NCBI GenBank assembly: GCA_024638885.1
Contig: JAHEJL010000008.1
Location: 1 to 52,429, forward strand
Source of the DNA: Coraliomargarita sp.
Lineage (GTDB): Bacteria; Verrucomicrobiota; Verrucomicrobiia; Opitutales; UBA953
DNA: 52,429 bases
Reading direction: 5' to 3'
A model generated the notes under the pieces. The model was not told the DNA's origin. It saw nothing but the letters and a program-made list of their open reading frames with translations, and searched no databases. Below, one piece after another: positions 7,641-15,174 of this stretch (the stretch's first letter is position 1; every line of letters starts with the position of its first letter). The translations under genes and the position numbers were made by a program.

Positions 7641-8609
7641 ATGTCCGCGCCCAAGGCCCGCTTCACCCTCGAATTCGAAAAGCCCCTCCGGGAGCTCGAG
7701 GACAAGATCAACTCCCTCCGCGCCTCTTCCGAGACCGCCGGGATGGACGTCTCCAAGGAGGTCAAGTCCCTCGAGACCAAGATGGAGCAGACCCGCCGCG
7801 AGGTCTACGGCAACCTGAACCCCTGGCAGCGCGTCCAGCTGGCCCGCCACCCCCGCCGCCCCTACTCCCTGGACTACATCGGCATGCTGTTCGACGACTT
7901 CCAGGAACTGCATGGCGACCGCCTCTACATGGACGACGAGTCCACCGTCGGCGGCACGGCGTTCTTCGAAGGCCGTCCGGTCATGGTCATCGGCCAGCAG
8001 AAGGGCCGCGACACCAAGGAGAACCTCCGCCGTAACTTCGGCTGCCCGAATCCCGAAGGCTACCGCAAGGCCCTTCGCCTGATGAAGATGGCCCACACCT
8101 TCGGCCTCCCGATCATCACCCTCGTCGACACCCCCGGCGCCTTCCCCGGCATCGGCTCCGAAGAGCGCCACGTCGCCGAAGCCATCGCGGTCAACCTCCG
8201 CGAGATGAGCCAGTTCGCCGTGCCGATCATCACCTTCGTCATCGGCGAAGGCGGCTCCGGCGGCGCCCTCGGCATCGCCGTCTCGAACAAGGTCTACATC
8301 CTCGAGAACGCCTACTACTCCGTCATCTCGCCCGAAGGCTGCGCCGCCATCCTCTTCAAGGACCGCGCCCATGCCCCGAAGGCCGCCGAAGCCCTGCGCC
8401 TCGACGCCCCGAACCTCCTCAAGCTCGGCGTCGTCGACGGCGTCGTGAAGGAACCGCTCGGCGGCGCCCAGGAAGATCCGGCCGCCACCGGCTCCGCCAT
8501 CCGCAAGACGCTGCGCGACTCGCTCGCCGACCTCTCCAAGGCCTCGCCCGAGAAGCTGATCGCGATGCGCTACGCGAAGTTCCGCGCGATGGGCGTCTTC
8601 TCCGAATAA
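7641..8609 (+). CDS. accA: Acetyl-CoA carboxylase carboxyltransferase subunit alpha
   Basis: The 322 residues match AccA in length and sequence. AccA with AccD moves the carboxyl group from biotin to acetyl-CoA, giving malonyl-CoA, the committed step of fatty acid synthesis. Recognisable segments are FEKPLRELEDKI near the N-terminus, WQRVQLARHPRRPYSLDYI, FQELHGDRLYMDD and GQQKGRDTKENLRRNFGCPN. The crotonase-fold core contains TLVDTPGAFPGIGSEER and GEGGSGGALGIAVSNKVYIL, and EGCAAILFKD follows. ATG 7641 (MSAPKARFTLEF) was chosen because the 12 residues upstream are not conserved. A perfect terminator follows. accD is not in the window. Confidence 0.98.
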   Translation: MSAPKARFTLEFEKPLRELEDKINSLRASSETAGMDVSKEVKSLETKMEQTRREVYGNLNPWQRVQLARHPRRPYSLDYIGMLFDDFQELHGDRLYMDDESTVGGTAFFEGRPVMVIGQQKGRDTKENLRRNFGCPNPEGYRKALRLMKMAHTFGLPIITLVDTPGAFPGIGSEERHVAEAIAVNLREMSQFAVPIITFVIGEGGSGGALGIAVSNKVYILENAYYSVISPEGCAAILFKDRAHAPKAAEALRLDAPNLLKLGVVDGVVKEPLGGAQEDPAATGSAIRKTLRDSLADLSKASPEKLIAMRYAKFRAMGVFSE

Positions 8610-8630
8610 GCCGGCCGACCAGGCCAAACG

Positions 8631-8658
8631 AAAGGGGCGCCGATCGGCGCCCCTTTTT
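8631..8658. terminator. Bidirectional terminator between accA and the pseudopilin operon
   Basis: GGGGCGCCGATCGGCGCCCC (8634-8653) is a perfect palindrome, followed by TTTTT on the + strand and preceded by AAA, giving a shorter T run on the minus strand. It stands between two convergent transcription units. Confidence 0.88.
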
Positions 8659-8679
8659 CGTGGACCTTCGCGCGAGGGC

Positions 8680-9966
8680 TCAGCCGCCGTTCGACAGCAC
8701 GCGGATGTAGCGCGTGTAGTTGCGGCCGTGCATGTAGACGATGCGCTTGAAGTCGGCGTCCGGGATCTTCTGGTTGTCGTTGATCATCTGCAGGCCGCGG
8801 AGCTCCTTGGAGCCTTCGGGCGTGAGCACGGTGATCGAGACCTCGACGGCCTTGAGCGAGTAAGGCAGGTACGGGACCCAGGTGGTCGCGGTGGGCTTCA
8901 GCGGCTGGGTGTCCGGATACATGCGGTCGGCATAGACGCGGAGACGGGAGCTGAAGTAGTCGTAGGGCTGGACCTTGGGCCAGGTACCGTTGGGCGTCGG
9001 GCTCGGGATCGTCGGGGCGCCGTTGGGCGCGTAGCGCAGCGGCGCGGTGGCGATGTCGGTCGCGCCGTCGGCGAACTTATACATCGCGAGGTAACCGCCC
9101 TTGGAAGCGGCCATCGCGGACTTGTCGTCGGACTTGCCGACGAGGACGACGGGACGAAGGGTCTGCGGCAGACGGGCGCACGGATCCTTGAGGGCCGGCG
9201 CGGTGGCGGTCGCCGGCAGCGAGGAAGTGCCCCAGAAGACGAGGTTCATCGCGACGACGTTGGAGGCGATGAAGTTGTTCTCGTCCATGGTCCAGCACGG
9301 CGTGGCGCTGGCGATGCTGTTGTCGATCAGCGTGCGGGTCTCGTAGTCGGGGGTCGGCAGCTTCGAATAGTTGGCGAAGCGGCGCGAGGTGGACCAGTAG
9401 TCCCACGGCGACTTCGGCGCGTCCATGGTGGAGTTCAGGATCAGCGGCAGCGCGTCGACGAAGGTGTTCTCGGAATCGATGATGGTGCGGTAGACGCCGT
9501 AGACCTGCTGGATCTTCTCACCCGGGGCATCGAACGGGGAACGCTGGCCGATGCGGTAGGCGACGGCGCAGACGTCGCCGCGGAGGGCGGTACGACCGGC
9601 GCCGGGAGTCCAGCGCGGGCGATCCGGCGGAGCGCCGAACAGCATCACGATCGGATGGTCGACGGCCTGGAGGTTGCCGACCGGACCGGGAATGCCGGTG
9701 ACGTCGGTCGAACCGGGGACGACGACTTCCATCCAGCAACGGCCGTCGGCGCGGATCATGGCGGTGGAGAAATCGTTCTCCATCGCGTCGAGGGCGCCGC
9801 GGGCTTCGGACTGGGTGGAAAGGTCGGCGACGGCGCGGTCGTAGACGCGCAGCGTGTCGGAGGCGATCGTCACGACGGTGAGGACGATGACGACCATGAT
9901 CGCCGTGGAGACCATCACCTCGAGCAAGGTGAAGCCGGCGCGGACGGAGCGGACGACGGGGTTCAT
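8680..9966 (-). CDS. Pseudopilin-like protein, last of four (Verru_Chthon C-like)
   Basis: A 428-residue protein with a short basic leader and the class III prepilin cleavage motif. Gly is followed by FTLLEVMV, with the +5 Glu needed for processing and methylation, then a hydrophobic helix and a 'RVYDRAVADLSTQSEARGALDAMENDFSTAM'-type helical neck quoted only in part here. The large C-terminal region is a globular domain of unknown function. It resembles the larger member of the pseudopilin cassettes described in Verrucomicrobia. Its ATG overlaps the stop of the preceding gene by four bases (ATGA), a sign of translational coupling. Export and assembly would need a prepilin peptidase and ATPase encoded elsewhere. 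The exact substrate or filament role is unknown. Confidence 0.78.
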   Translation of the reverse strand: MNPVVRSVRAGFTLLEVMVSTAIMVVIVLTVVTIASDTLRVYDRAVADLSTQSEARGALDAMENDFSTAMIRADGRCWMEVVVPGSTDVTGIPGPVGNLQAVDHPIVMLFGAPPDRPRWTPGAGRTALRGDVCAVAYRIGQRSPFDAPGEKIQQVYGVYRTIIDSENTFVDALPLILNSTMDAPKSPWDYWSTSRRFANYSKLPTPDYETRTLIDNSIASATPCWTMDENNFIASNVVAMNLVFWGTSSLPATATAPALKDPCARLPQTLRPVVLVGKSDDKSAMAASKGGYLAMYKFADGATDIATAPLRYAPNGAPTIPSPTPNGTWPKVQPYDYFSSRLRVYADRMYPDTQPLKPTATTWVPYLPYSLKAVEVSITVLTPEGSKELRGLQMINDNQKIPDADFKRIVYMHGRNYTRYIRVLSNGG

Positions 9967-10754
9967 CGGCTGATGACGATGTTCTGCACGAGCAGAGGGT
10001 TCTCGGTCTTCGTCTTGAAGGAATTATAGTCGCTGTAGTCGTGCGGGAAGAACTCGGCGACGACCGGCAGGTAGGCCAGCGCGTAGGCGGAAGGGTTGGC
10101 CGGGATCGGCGAGGCGGACCAGGGCGGAGCGCCGACCTTGGTGGTCTTGGGCTCGAGCGTGGCGGCGTCGATCTCGGGACGCTGGCCGACGAGCAGCTTG
10201 GACAGCGAGAGGCGCACGCGCATCGGGGTGCCGATGATGTTACGGCCGAAGGAGGCGTCGACGGACAGGTTGTTGCCGTCGCAGTAGGCGACTTCCATCA
10301 GCGAGGGATTGGAGAAGAGGCCGTAGGTGGTGTCGCCGGTCTTGTCGTTCTCGGGGCTCACGATCTTGCGCTCGTAGACGTAGAGCCAGACGGCGTTGTC
10401 GCCGTTGTCGCGGGCCTTCTGGAGGAGGCGGTAGGCGATGTCGAAGTTCGAGACCGAGGGATTGCCGCCGTCCAAGGACAGGCCGGAATCCATCAGGTAC
10501 TTGGTGTTGTTCGGCACCTTCTGGCCCGCGGCGTCGAGGAACACGATCGAGCGGGGATTGTCGAGGGCGCCCATGAGACGCGTCACGCCGGAGAGGGCGC
10601 GGTTGGTCTGCATGATCTCGTCGACCTGCTGGAAGGTCGAACCGAGGATGCCGACGAGGGAGAGGATGGCGACGCCGACGATGCCGATGGCGAGCGTCAC
10701 CTCGACCAGGGAGAAACCCCGGCGGGCGGACGGAAGATTACGAGGAGGGTTCAT
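9963..10754 (-). CDS. Pseudopilin-like protein, third of four (Verru_Chthon B-like)
   Basis: The 263-residue protein starts MNPPRNLPSARRGFSLVEVT, a prepilin leader with the cleavage Gly followed by FSLVE and a hydrophobic helix (TLAIGIVGVAILSLVGILG). The N-terminus resembles minor pseudopilins of the GspI/PulI type and the B protein of the verrucomicrobial pseudopilin cassette. The remainder is a globular domain I cannot assign. The gene lies ten bases after the preceding pseudopilin and overlaps the next by four bases, so all belong to one operon. It would be inserted in the inner membrane, cleaved by a prepilin peptidase and built into a short pilus-like structure. Confidence 0.78.
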   Translation of the reverse strand: MNPPRNLPSARRGFSLVEVTLAIGIVGVAILSLVGILGSTFQQVDEIMQTNRALSGVTRLMGALDNPRSIVFLDAAGQKVPNNTKYLMDSGLSLDGGNPSVSNFDIAYRLLQKARDNGDNAVWLYVYERKIVSPENDKTGDTTYGLFSNPSLMEVAYCDGNNLSVDASFGRNIIGTPMRVRLSLSKLLVGQRPEIDAATLEPKTTKVGAPPWSASPIPANPSAYALAYLPVVAEFFPHDYSDYNSFKTKTENPLLVQNIVISR

Positions 10755-10764
10755 CGGGTGAAGA

Positions 10765-11595
10765 TCACTTGGCCTTGTCCATTTCGTCGGCGTCGAGGGT
10801 CATCGAGACGTCGCCGTTGGGGCGGAGGGAAAGAGCGGCGAACTGGTTCTCGGAACCGACGTCGATCACGGCGCGGCCGGCGCCGGTGTTGCGGACGACG
10901 CCCTTGGCGAGGACGAGGAGCACGCGACCGAGGTGGTTGGAAGCGCCGGTGCCCTGCAGCTCGACGTAATACCACTTCTTGGGGTTATAGTCGGCCGACA
11001 TGGCGGTGAGGGCCATCGGCTGGTTGGTGGGCGCGTAGACCATCCACGGCGGAGAGCTGACCGGGGAGTCCGTCGCCGTCGCCGGGATGTTGTCCCCCAG
11101 CTGGCCGATGATGCTGCGGCGCGTGTTCGCGGTGACCGCGAGCGTCATCGTGGTCGCGGTGTCGGAAGCGGGCGGCACGAAGACGACGCCGTTCGGGAGC
11201 ATCTGGGCCGGCTCCGGGGAGAACCACTTGTAAGGGGCGGCGCTGGTGCTGGTGATGGTCGCGGGGTCGACGCCGGCGAGGTCGGCCGAGCTGACGCCGC
11301 CGACGGCGATGACGAACTGGCGGAGATGGTTCACCTCGTCGTCCGGATCGTTGAGGATCAGCAGGCGGTAGCGGTTGGCGTAGGTGACGCCGGTGGAACC
11401 GGGACCGCGGTTCATCAGGGCCATCGCGCGCACGGTGCGGATGGAGGAGGCGATGAAGCGCTGGCCGGCCGGCAGGCCGCCGCCGTCGCCGGCGGAGAGG
11501 CCGAGGAACAGCGAGGAGATGAGCAGGATGATCGTGATGACGACCAGCAGCTCGACCAAGGTGAAGCCCTTGCGGGCGAGGGAACGGACGGACAT
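10765..11595 (-). CDS. Pseudopilin-like protein, second of four (GspH/Verru_Chthon D-like)
   Basis: The 276-residue protein begins MSVRSLARKGFTLVELLVVI, a typical type IV prepilin signal (cleavage before FTLVE, +5 Glu). A hydrophobic helix (TIILLISSLFLGLS) and then a GspH-like stretch (RFIASSIRTVRAMALMNR) follow. The rest is probably a beta-rich globular head. Its ATG shares one base with the upstream stop codon (TAATG). GspH-like proteins are minor pseudopilins that cap or initiate pseudopili. Here the role is inferred from order and N-terminus only. Confidence 0.8.
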   Translation of the reverse strand: MSVRSLARKGFTLVELLVVITIILLISSLFLGLSAGDGGGLPAGQRFIASSIRTVRAMALMNRGPGSTGVTYANRYRLLILNDPDDEVNHLRQFVIAVGGVSSADLAGVDPATITSTSAAPYKWFSPEPAQMLPNGVVFVPPASDTATTMTLAVTANTRRSIIGQLGDNIPATATDSPVSSPPWMVYAPTNQPMALTAMSADYNPKKWYYVELQGTGASNHLGRVLLVLAKGVVRNTGAGRAVIDVGSENQFAALSLRPNGDVSMTLDADEMDKAK

Positions 11596-12257
11596 TATTG
11601 GATGGCGATGACCTGGGCGTAGTCGCTCGGATCGATGCTGGATTCCGCGTTGCTGTAGTCGCCCTTCAGGTCGGTGGTGTAGATGATGACGCGCGCCGGG
11701 ATGCCCGTGGCGGTGGAAGAACCGCGGATGTCCTCCGGCATGGAATCGGCGCCGCCGGGGACGACGATGTTGCGGAGGTTGGTGTTGTTGTCCGTGTCGA
11801 AGATGAGGCGGATGTTGCGGTTGCCGAAGCGGTCGACGAGCAGGCTCTGGTCCGTCAGATTGGCCGGATCCTCGAAGTCGTCCTTGCCGAACGAGCAGAA
11901 CTCCTCGGCGGTCTTGTTGAGCGACTTGCGGTCAGCCGTGGTGAGGGCGGTACCCGTCGGGAGGCGGCCGGAGAGCGCCTTCACGAACTTGAGGTTGGTG
12001 GCCGGATCCTCGAGGGCGTGGACGGTGTCCTTGGAGGAATCGTAGGCGGTGCCGACGTTGGGGTAGAAACCGAAGACCTGCTTGTAGCGGGTGATGCCGC
12101 CGGCCCACTGCGTGAACGCGGTCGTGGCCGAGGACTGCTGGGCCTTCTTACGCACGCCCTTGATCGCCGGGAACAAGGCGCCGGCCAGGATGCCGATGAT
12201 GGCGATCACGGTCAGGAGTTCGATGAGGGTGAAACCGGAACGACGACGGGGGGTCAT
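11595..12257 (-). CDS. Type II secretion-like major pseudopilin (GspG-like), first of four
   Basis: The 220-residue protein starts MTPRRRSGFTLIELLTVIAI, the classical prepilin peptidase site and N-terminal helix of GspG/PulG pseudopilins. The segment AIKGVRKKAQQSSATTAFTQ and a tyrosine-containing stretch (YKQVFGFYPNVG) follow, as in major pseudopilins. The C-terminal half is not a canonical calcium-binding GspG head and is longer than usual. It is the first gene of the four-gene minus-strand operon; its start is preceded by a C-rich leader with no Shine-Dalgarno. No secretin, ATPase or inner-membrane platform gene is nearby, so the cassette relies on machinery encoded elsewhere. Confidence 0.83.
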   Translation of the reverse strand: MTPRRRSGFTLIELLTVIAIIGILAGALFPAIKGVRKKAQQSSATTAFTQWAGGITRYKQVFGFYPNVGTAYDSSKDTVHALEDPATNLKFVKALSGRLPTGTALTTADRKSLNKTAEEFCSFGKDDFEDPANLTDQSLLVDRFGNRNIRLIFDTDNNTNLRNIVVPGGADSMPEDIRGSSTATGIPARVIIYTTDLKGDYSNAESSIDPSDYAQVIAIQ

Positions 12258-12351
12258 GGAAAATCGGGGTAGGATTGGGGAGTTTTCATTCTACGGCCCC
12301 CCGGACGCGGTTGAACAGTCAAAAAGCCGCCCGACACCCCCTCCTAAGGGT

Positions 12352-13728
12352 CTACCGGAAGCACACGAAACAGGCCAAAGCGACCAAAGTCGGGACCAAA
12401 GCCCAGGCAAAGAGGCGCCCGGCCGAGACACCCCCCGGAAACCACGGGGCCAGGATGGACTGTCCGGCCGGATTCGGGGCATTGGCGATGACGGTCAGGC
12501 CACCCCCCGCCAAAGCCCCCGCCAAGACGGCATGCCGCAACGCCTCCGCCTCCGGCCCAGGCAGCCCGAAGGCCGGCACCTGCGAGGCCAGGTAGGTCAC
12601 CGCGGCGTTGTCATTGAAGGAAGTGAGGACGGTGGAGACCACCAGCAAGGCCCCCTCCCCCATCCGGCTGAGCACCGGCGAGATCCACCAGCCTTGGACG
12701 CCGCCCAGGACGACCAGCCCGGCCAGGAAGAATCCGACGAGCGCCGGACCGCGCAAGCCCGGCGCCGGCTGCCAGCGGGCGGTGGCCGTGGTGAAAGCCA
12801 GGAAGCCGAGGAAGCCGCCGAGCATCATGACCGGCCGGTGCTGCGTGAGCATCAGGACCGTCCAGACCATGCACGCGAGATGGACCACGACGATCCAAGC
12901 AGGCATCGCCGCCTCGGGCGCGACGGCCTCCGCCTTCGCCGACAAGGCCGCGAGCTCGCGACGGAACCAGAGGAAATAGGCGACGTTGGAGACCGCGATC
13001 GCGACGAGGGCGGCGACGCCGAAGTGCGCGAAGACTTCCTTGAGCCCCCAACCCCACTTCGCGGCGACCATGACGACGGGCGGCGCGGCGAAATGCGTCA
13101 GCGCGCCGCCGACGGAGACGTTCACGAACAGCAGCGCGAGCGTGGCGTAACGCAACGGCTCCGAGGGTTTCAGCCTGTAAAAACGGGCCGAAAGCAGCAA
13201 CGCGCCGATCGTCATCGCGGCCGGTTCGGTGATCAGCGAACCGAGCAGCGGCGCGCACGTGAGCACGGTCAGCCAGTGCGCGGCCGGCGAATCGCCGAAG
13301 AGCCGGGCGACCCTTCCGAGCAAGCCCGCGGCGAGCGCCATGACGGGCTTCGACGCGGCCATGACCATGATGACGAAGACGAACAACGGCTCGACGAACT
13401 TGGACGGACCCGGCGCGGCGGTCCCGGCGTAGTCCCCGGTCTCGACATAGCGCGCGGCGAATTCCCATCCCTTGCCCGGCCACGCGACCATGAGGACGAA
13501 CAATACGACCGCCCATAGGCCGAACACGGCCTCGACCTCGCCGAGCAGGTGCAGCACCGCGCCCTTCACCCCACCCTGCCGTTCGGCGCGATCCGCCGCT
13601 CGCGCGATCGCAGGACACAGGAAGGCGTGGACGACGGCGGCCAGGAAGACGAGCGAGCCGGCCAGCAGGAAGCCGTCCGCCGCCAGCGCGGCGGAAAGTT
13701 CCTGCCCGAGGTCGGCGGAGGCGGCCAT
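12352..13728 (-). CDS. Putative Na+/H+ antiporter (Na_H_antiport_3-like)
   Basis: The 458-residue integral membrane protein has about eleven hydrophobic segments. It resembles the putative Na+/H+ antiporter family found in Chlamydiae, Verrucomicrobia and some proteobacteria, within the wider ion-transporter superfamily. Supporting motifs are SKFVEPLFVFVIMVMAASKP, GSLITEPAAMTIGALLLS, VNVSVGGALTHFAAPPVVMV and STVLTSFNDNAAVTYLAS, together with ANAPNPAGQSI near the end. The paired TEPAAMT and FNDNAAVT segments look like the two discontinuous-helix motifs of such transporters. Cation exchange at the inner membrane is inferred from family. It stands alone between the pseudopilin operon and the efflux operon. 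Confidence 0.83.
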   Translation of the reverse strand: MAASADLGQELSAALAADGFLLAGSLVFLAAVVHAFLCPAIARAADRAERQGGVKGAVLHLLGEVEAVFGLWAVVLFVLMVAWPGKGWEFAARYVETGDYAGTAAPGPSKFVEPLFVFVIMVMAASKPVMALAAGLLGRVARLFGDSPAAHWLTVLTCAPLLGSLITEPAAMTIGALLLSARFYRLKPSEPLRYATLALLFVNVSVGGALTHFAAPPVVMVAAKWGWGLKEVFAHFGVAALVAIAVSNVAYFLWFRRELAALSAKAEAVAPEAAMPAWIVVVHLACMVWTVLMLTQHRPVMMLGGFLGFLAFTTATARWQPAPGLRGPALVGFFLAGLVVLGGVQGWWISPVLSRMGEGALLVVSTVLTSFNDNAAVTYLASQVPAFGLPGPEAEALRHAVLAGALAGGGLTVIANAPNPAGQSILAPWFPGGVSAGRLFAWALVPTLVALACFVCFR

Positions 13729-13776
13729 GCCTCACCTCACCGCAAGGCGGCGTGGTTGGCAATCCCGACCGAACGA

Positions 13777-15174
13777 TTACTTCGCGACCGCGACGTCGGG
13801 GCGGGCGCCACCGAGCGCCTTCACGAGGTCGACCTGGGCGGCCAGGCGATCCAGGCGGACGCGGGCGACGGCGACCTGCGATTCGGCGCGCAGGCGACAG
13901 GCGGCGAGCAGCTCCATCGGGCCGATCTGTCCCTGGCGGGAGCGCTCTTCGGCGATGCGGAAGGCTTCGTCGGACGCCTTGGCCCGGCGGTCGGCGGCCG
14001 CGGCGGCGGCGGCGGTCTCCCGCACGTCGACCAGCGCGTCGCGCACCTCGCGGCAGGCGTTCAGGAAAGCCTTCTCGTAGGCGGCCGCGGCCTGATGCTG
14101 TTCGGCGACGGCGCCTTCGACGCGAGCGGCGCCGCGACCGAAGTCGAGCAGCGGGTAGCGGAGGTCGACGCCGAGCGAGGAGGTCGCGGTCGCGCCGTCG
14201 AACAGCGCGTTGAGCTCGCGGCTCTCGGAGCCGATCGCGCCGGTGAGCGTGAAGGACGGATAGCGCGAGGCCTTCATGTAGCCGATTCGGGCGTTGGCGG
14301 CGACGAGCGCCTGCTCGGCGGCCACGACGTCCGGACGGCGGGCGAGGAGGTCCGAAGGCAGGCCGGTCGCGACCGGCGCCGGCAGACGCAGGCCGTCCTT
14401 GCGACGGGCGGCCAAGGTGAGCGAAGGCTGGCCGGTGAGGAGGCCGAGCAGGTGCTCCGCCGCGGCGCGAGTCCGGCGGGCGTCGGCGAGCGCGGCGACC
14501 GCGGAAGCGCGGGCCACTTCGGCCTGCGCGACTTCGACGGGACCGGCGGCGCCGACGGCGGCGCGCTTGCCGACGATGACGACTTCCTCGTCGCGGGCGG
14601 CGAGGACTTCCTGCGCGGCCGCGGACTGCGCGTCGGCGGCCCGGACGGCGGCGTAGGCGCGGACGACGGCGGCGCCGACCGAGAGCTCGACCAGGCGGCG
14701 CGACTCGCGCGCGCCGAGCAGCTGGGCGCGGGCGCCTTCCTCGGCGCGACGCAGCTTGCCCCAGAAATCGAGTTCGAACGACGTGGCGAGCCCGCCGCGC
14801 GAGGTGGTGCGATGGCGGCCGGTCGTGGAGAGGTTCTGGTTATAGGCGCCTTCGCTGAGCTTGCTCGCGTTCACGCCGCCGACGGCGTCGACCTGCGGCA
14901 AGGCGGCGCCTTCGGTCTCACCGAGGACGGCCGCGGCCTGCTCCACGCGGGCGACGGCGATGCGGAGGTCCGCGTTCGCGGCCATGGCCTTCGCCACCAG
15001 GGCGTCGAGCTGAGGGTCGCCGAAAGACTTCCACCAGTCGGCGGAGAGGGCCGCCCCGCCCTTCCCGGCTTCGGGGAAGGCATCGGCCTTCGGGAGCTCC
15101 GGGCGGACGTAATCCGGACCGACGGCGCAACCGCCGAGCAGGCAGGCGGAGAGGAGGACGAGACGGGGCATCAT
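13777..15174 (-). CDS. RND efflux outer-membrane lipoprotein (OprM/NodT family)
   Basis: A 465-residue TolC-like outer-membrane factor. It opens with a lipoprotein signal (MMPRLVLLSACLLGGCAVGPDY, lipobox LLGGC followed by the AVGPDYVRP family motif). Two copies of the outer-membrane efflux helical repeat follow; SFELDFWGKLRRAEEGAR and YPSFTLTGAIGSES are diagnostic. It forms the trimeric channel through which the adjacent RND pump expels substrates. ATG 15174 overlaps the RND stop codon (ATGA); a second ATG lies directly after it, and either gives the same mature lipoprotein. It is the third gene of the operon membrane-fusion protein, pump, channel. Confidence 0.95.
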   Translation of the reverse strand: MMPRLVLLSACLLGGCAVGPDYVRPELPKADAFPEAGKGGAALSADWWKSFGDPQLDALVAKAMAANADLRIAVARVEQAAAVLGETEGAALPQVDAVGGVNASKLSEGAYNQNLSTTGRHRTTSRGGLATSFELDFWGKLRRAEEGARAQLLGARESRRLVELSVGAAVVRAYAAVRAADAQSAAAQEVLAARDEEVVIVGKRAAVGAAGPVEVAQAEVARASAVAALADARRTRAAAEHLLGLLTGQPSLTLAARRKDGLRLPAPVATGLPSDLLARRPDVVAAEQALVAANARIGYMKASRYPSFTLTGAIGSESRELNALFDGATATSSLGVDLRYPLLDFGRGAARVEGAVAEQHQAAAAYEKAFLNACREVRDALVDVRETAAAAAAADRRAKASDEAFRIAEERSRQGQIGPMELLAACRLRAESQVAVARVRLDRLAAQVDLVKALGGARPDVAVAK

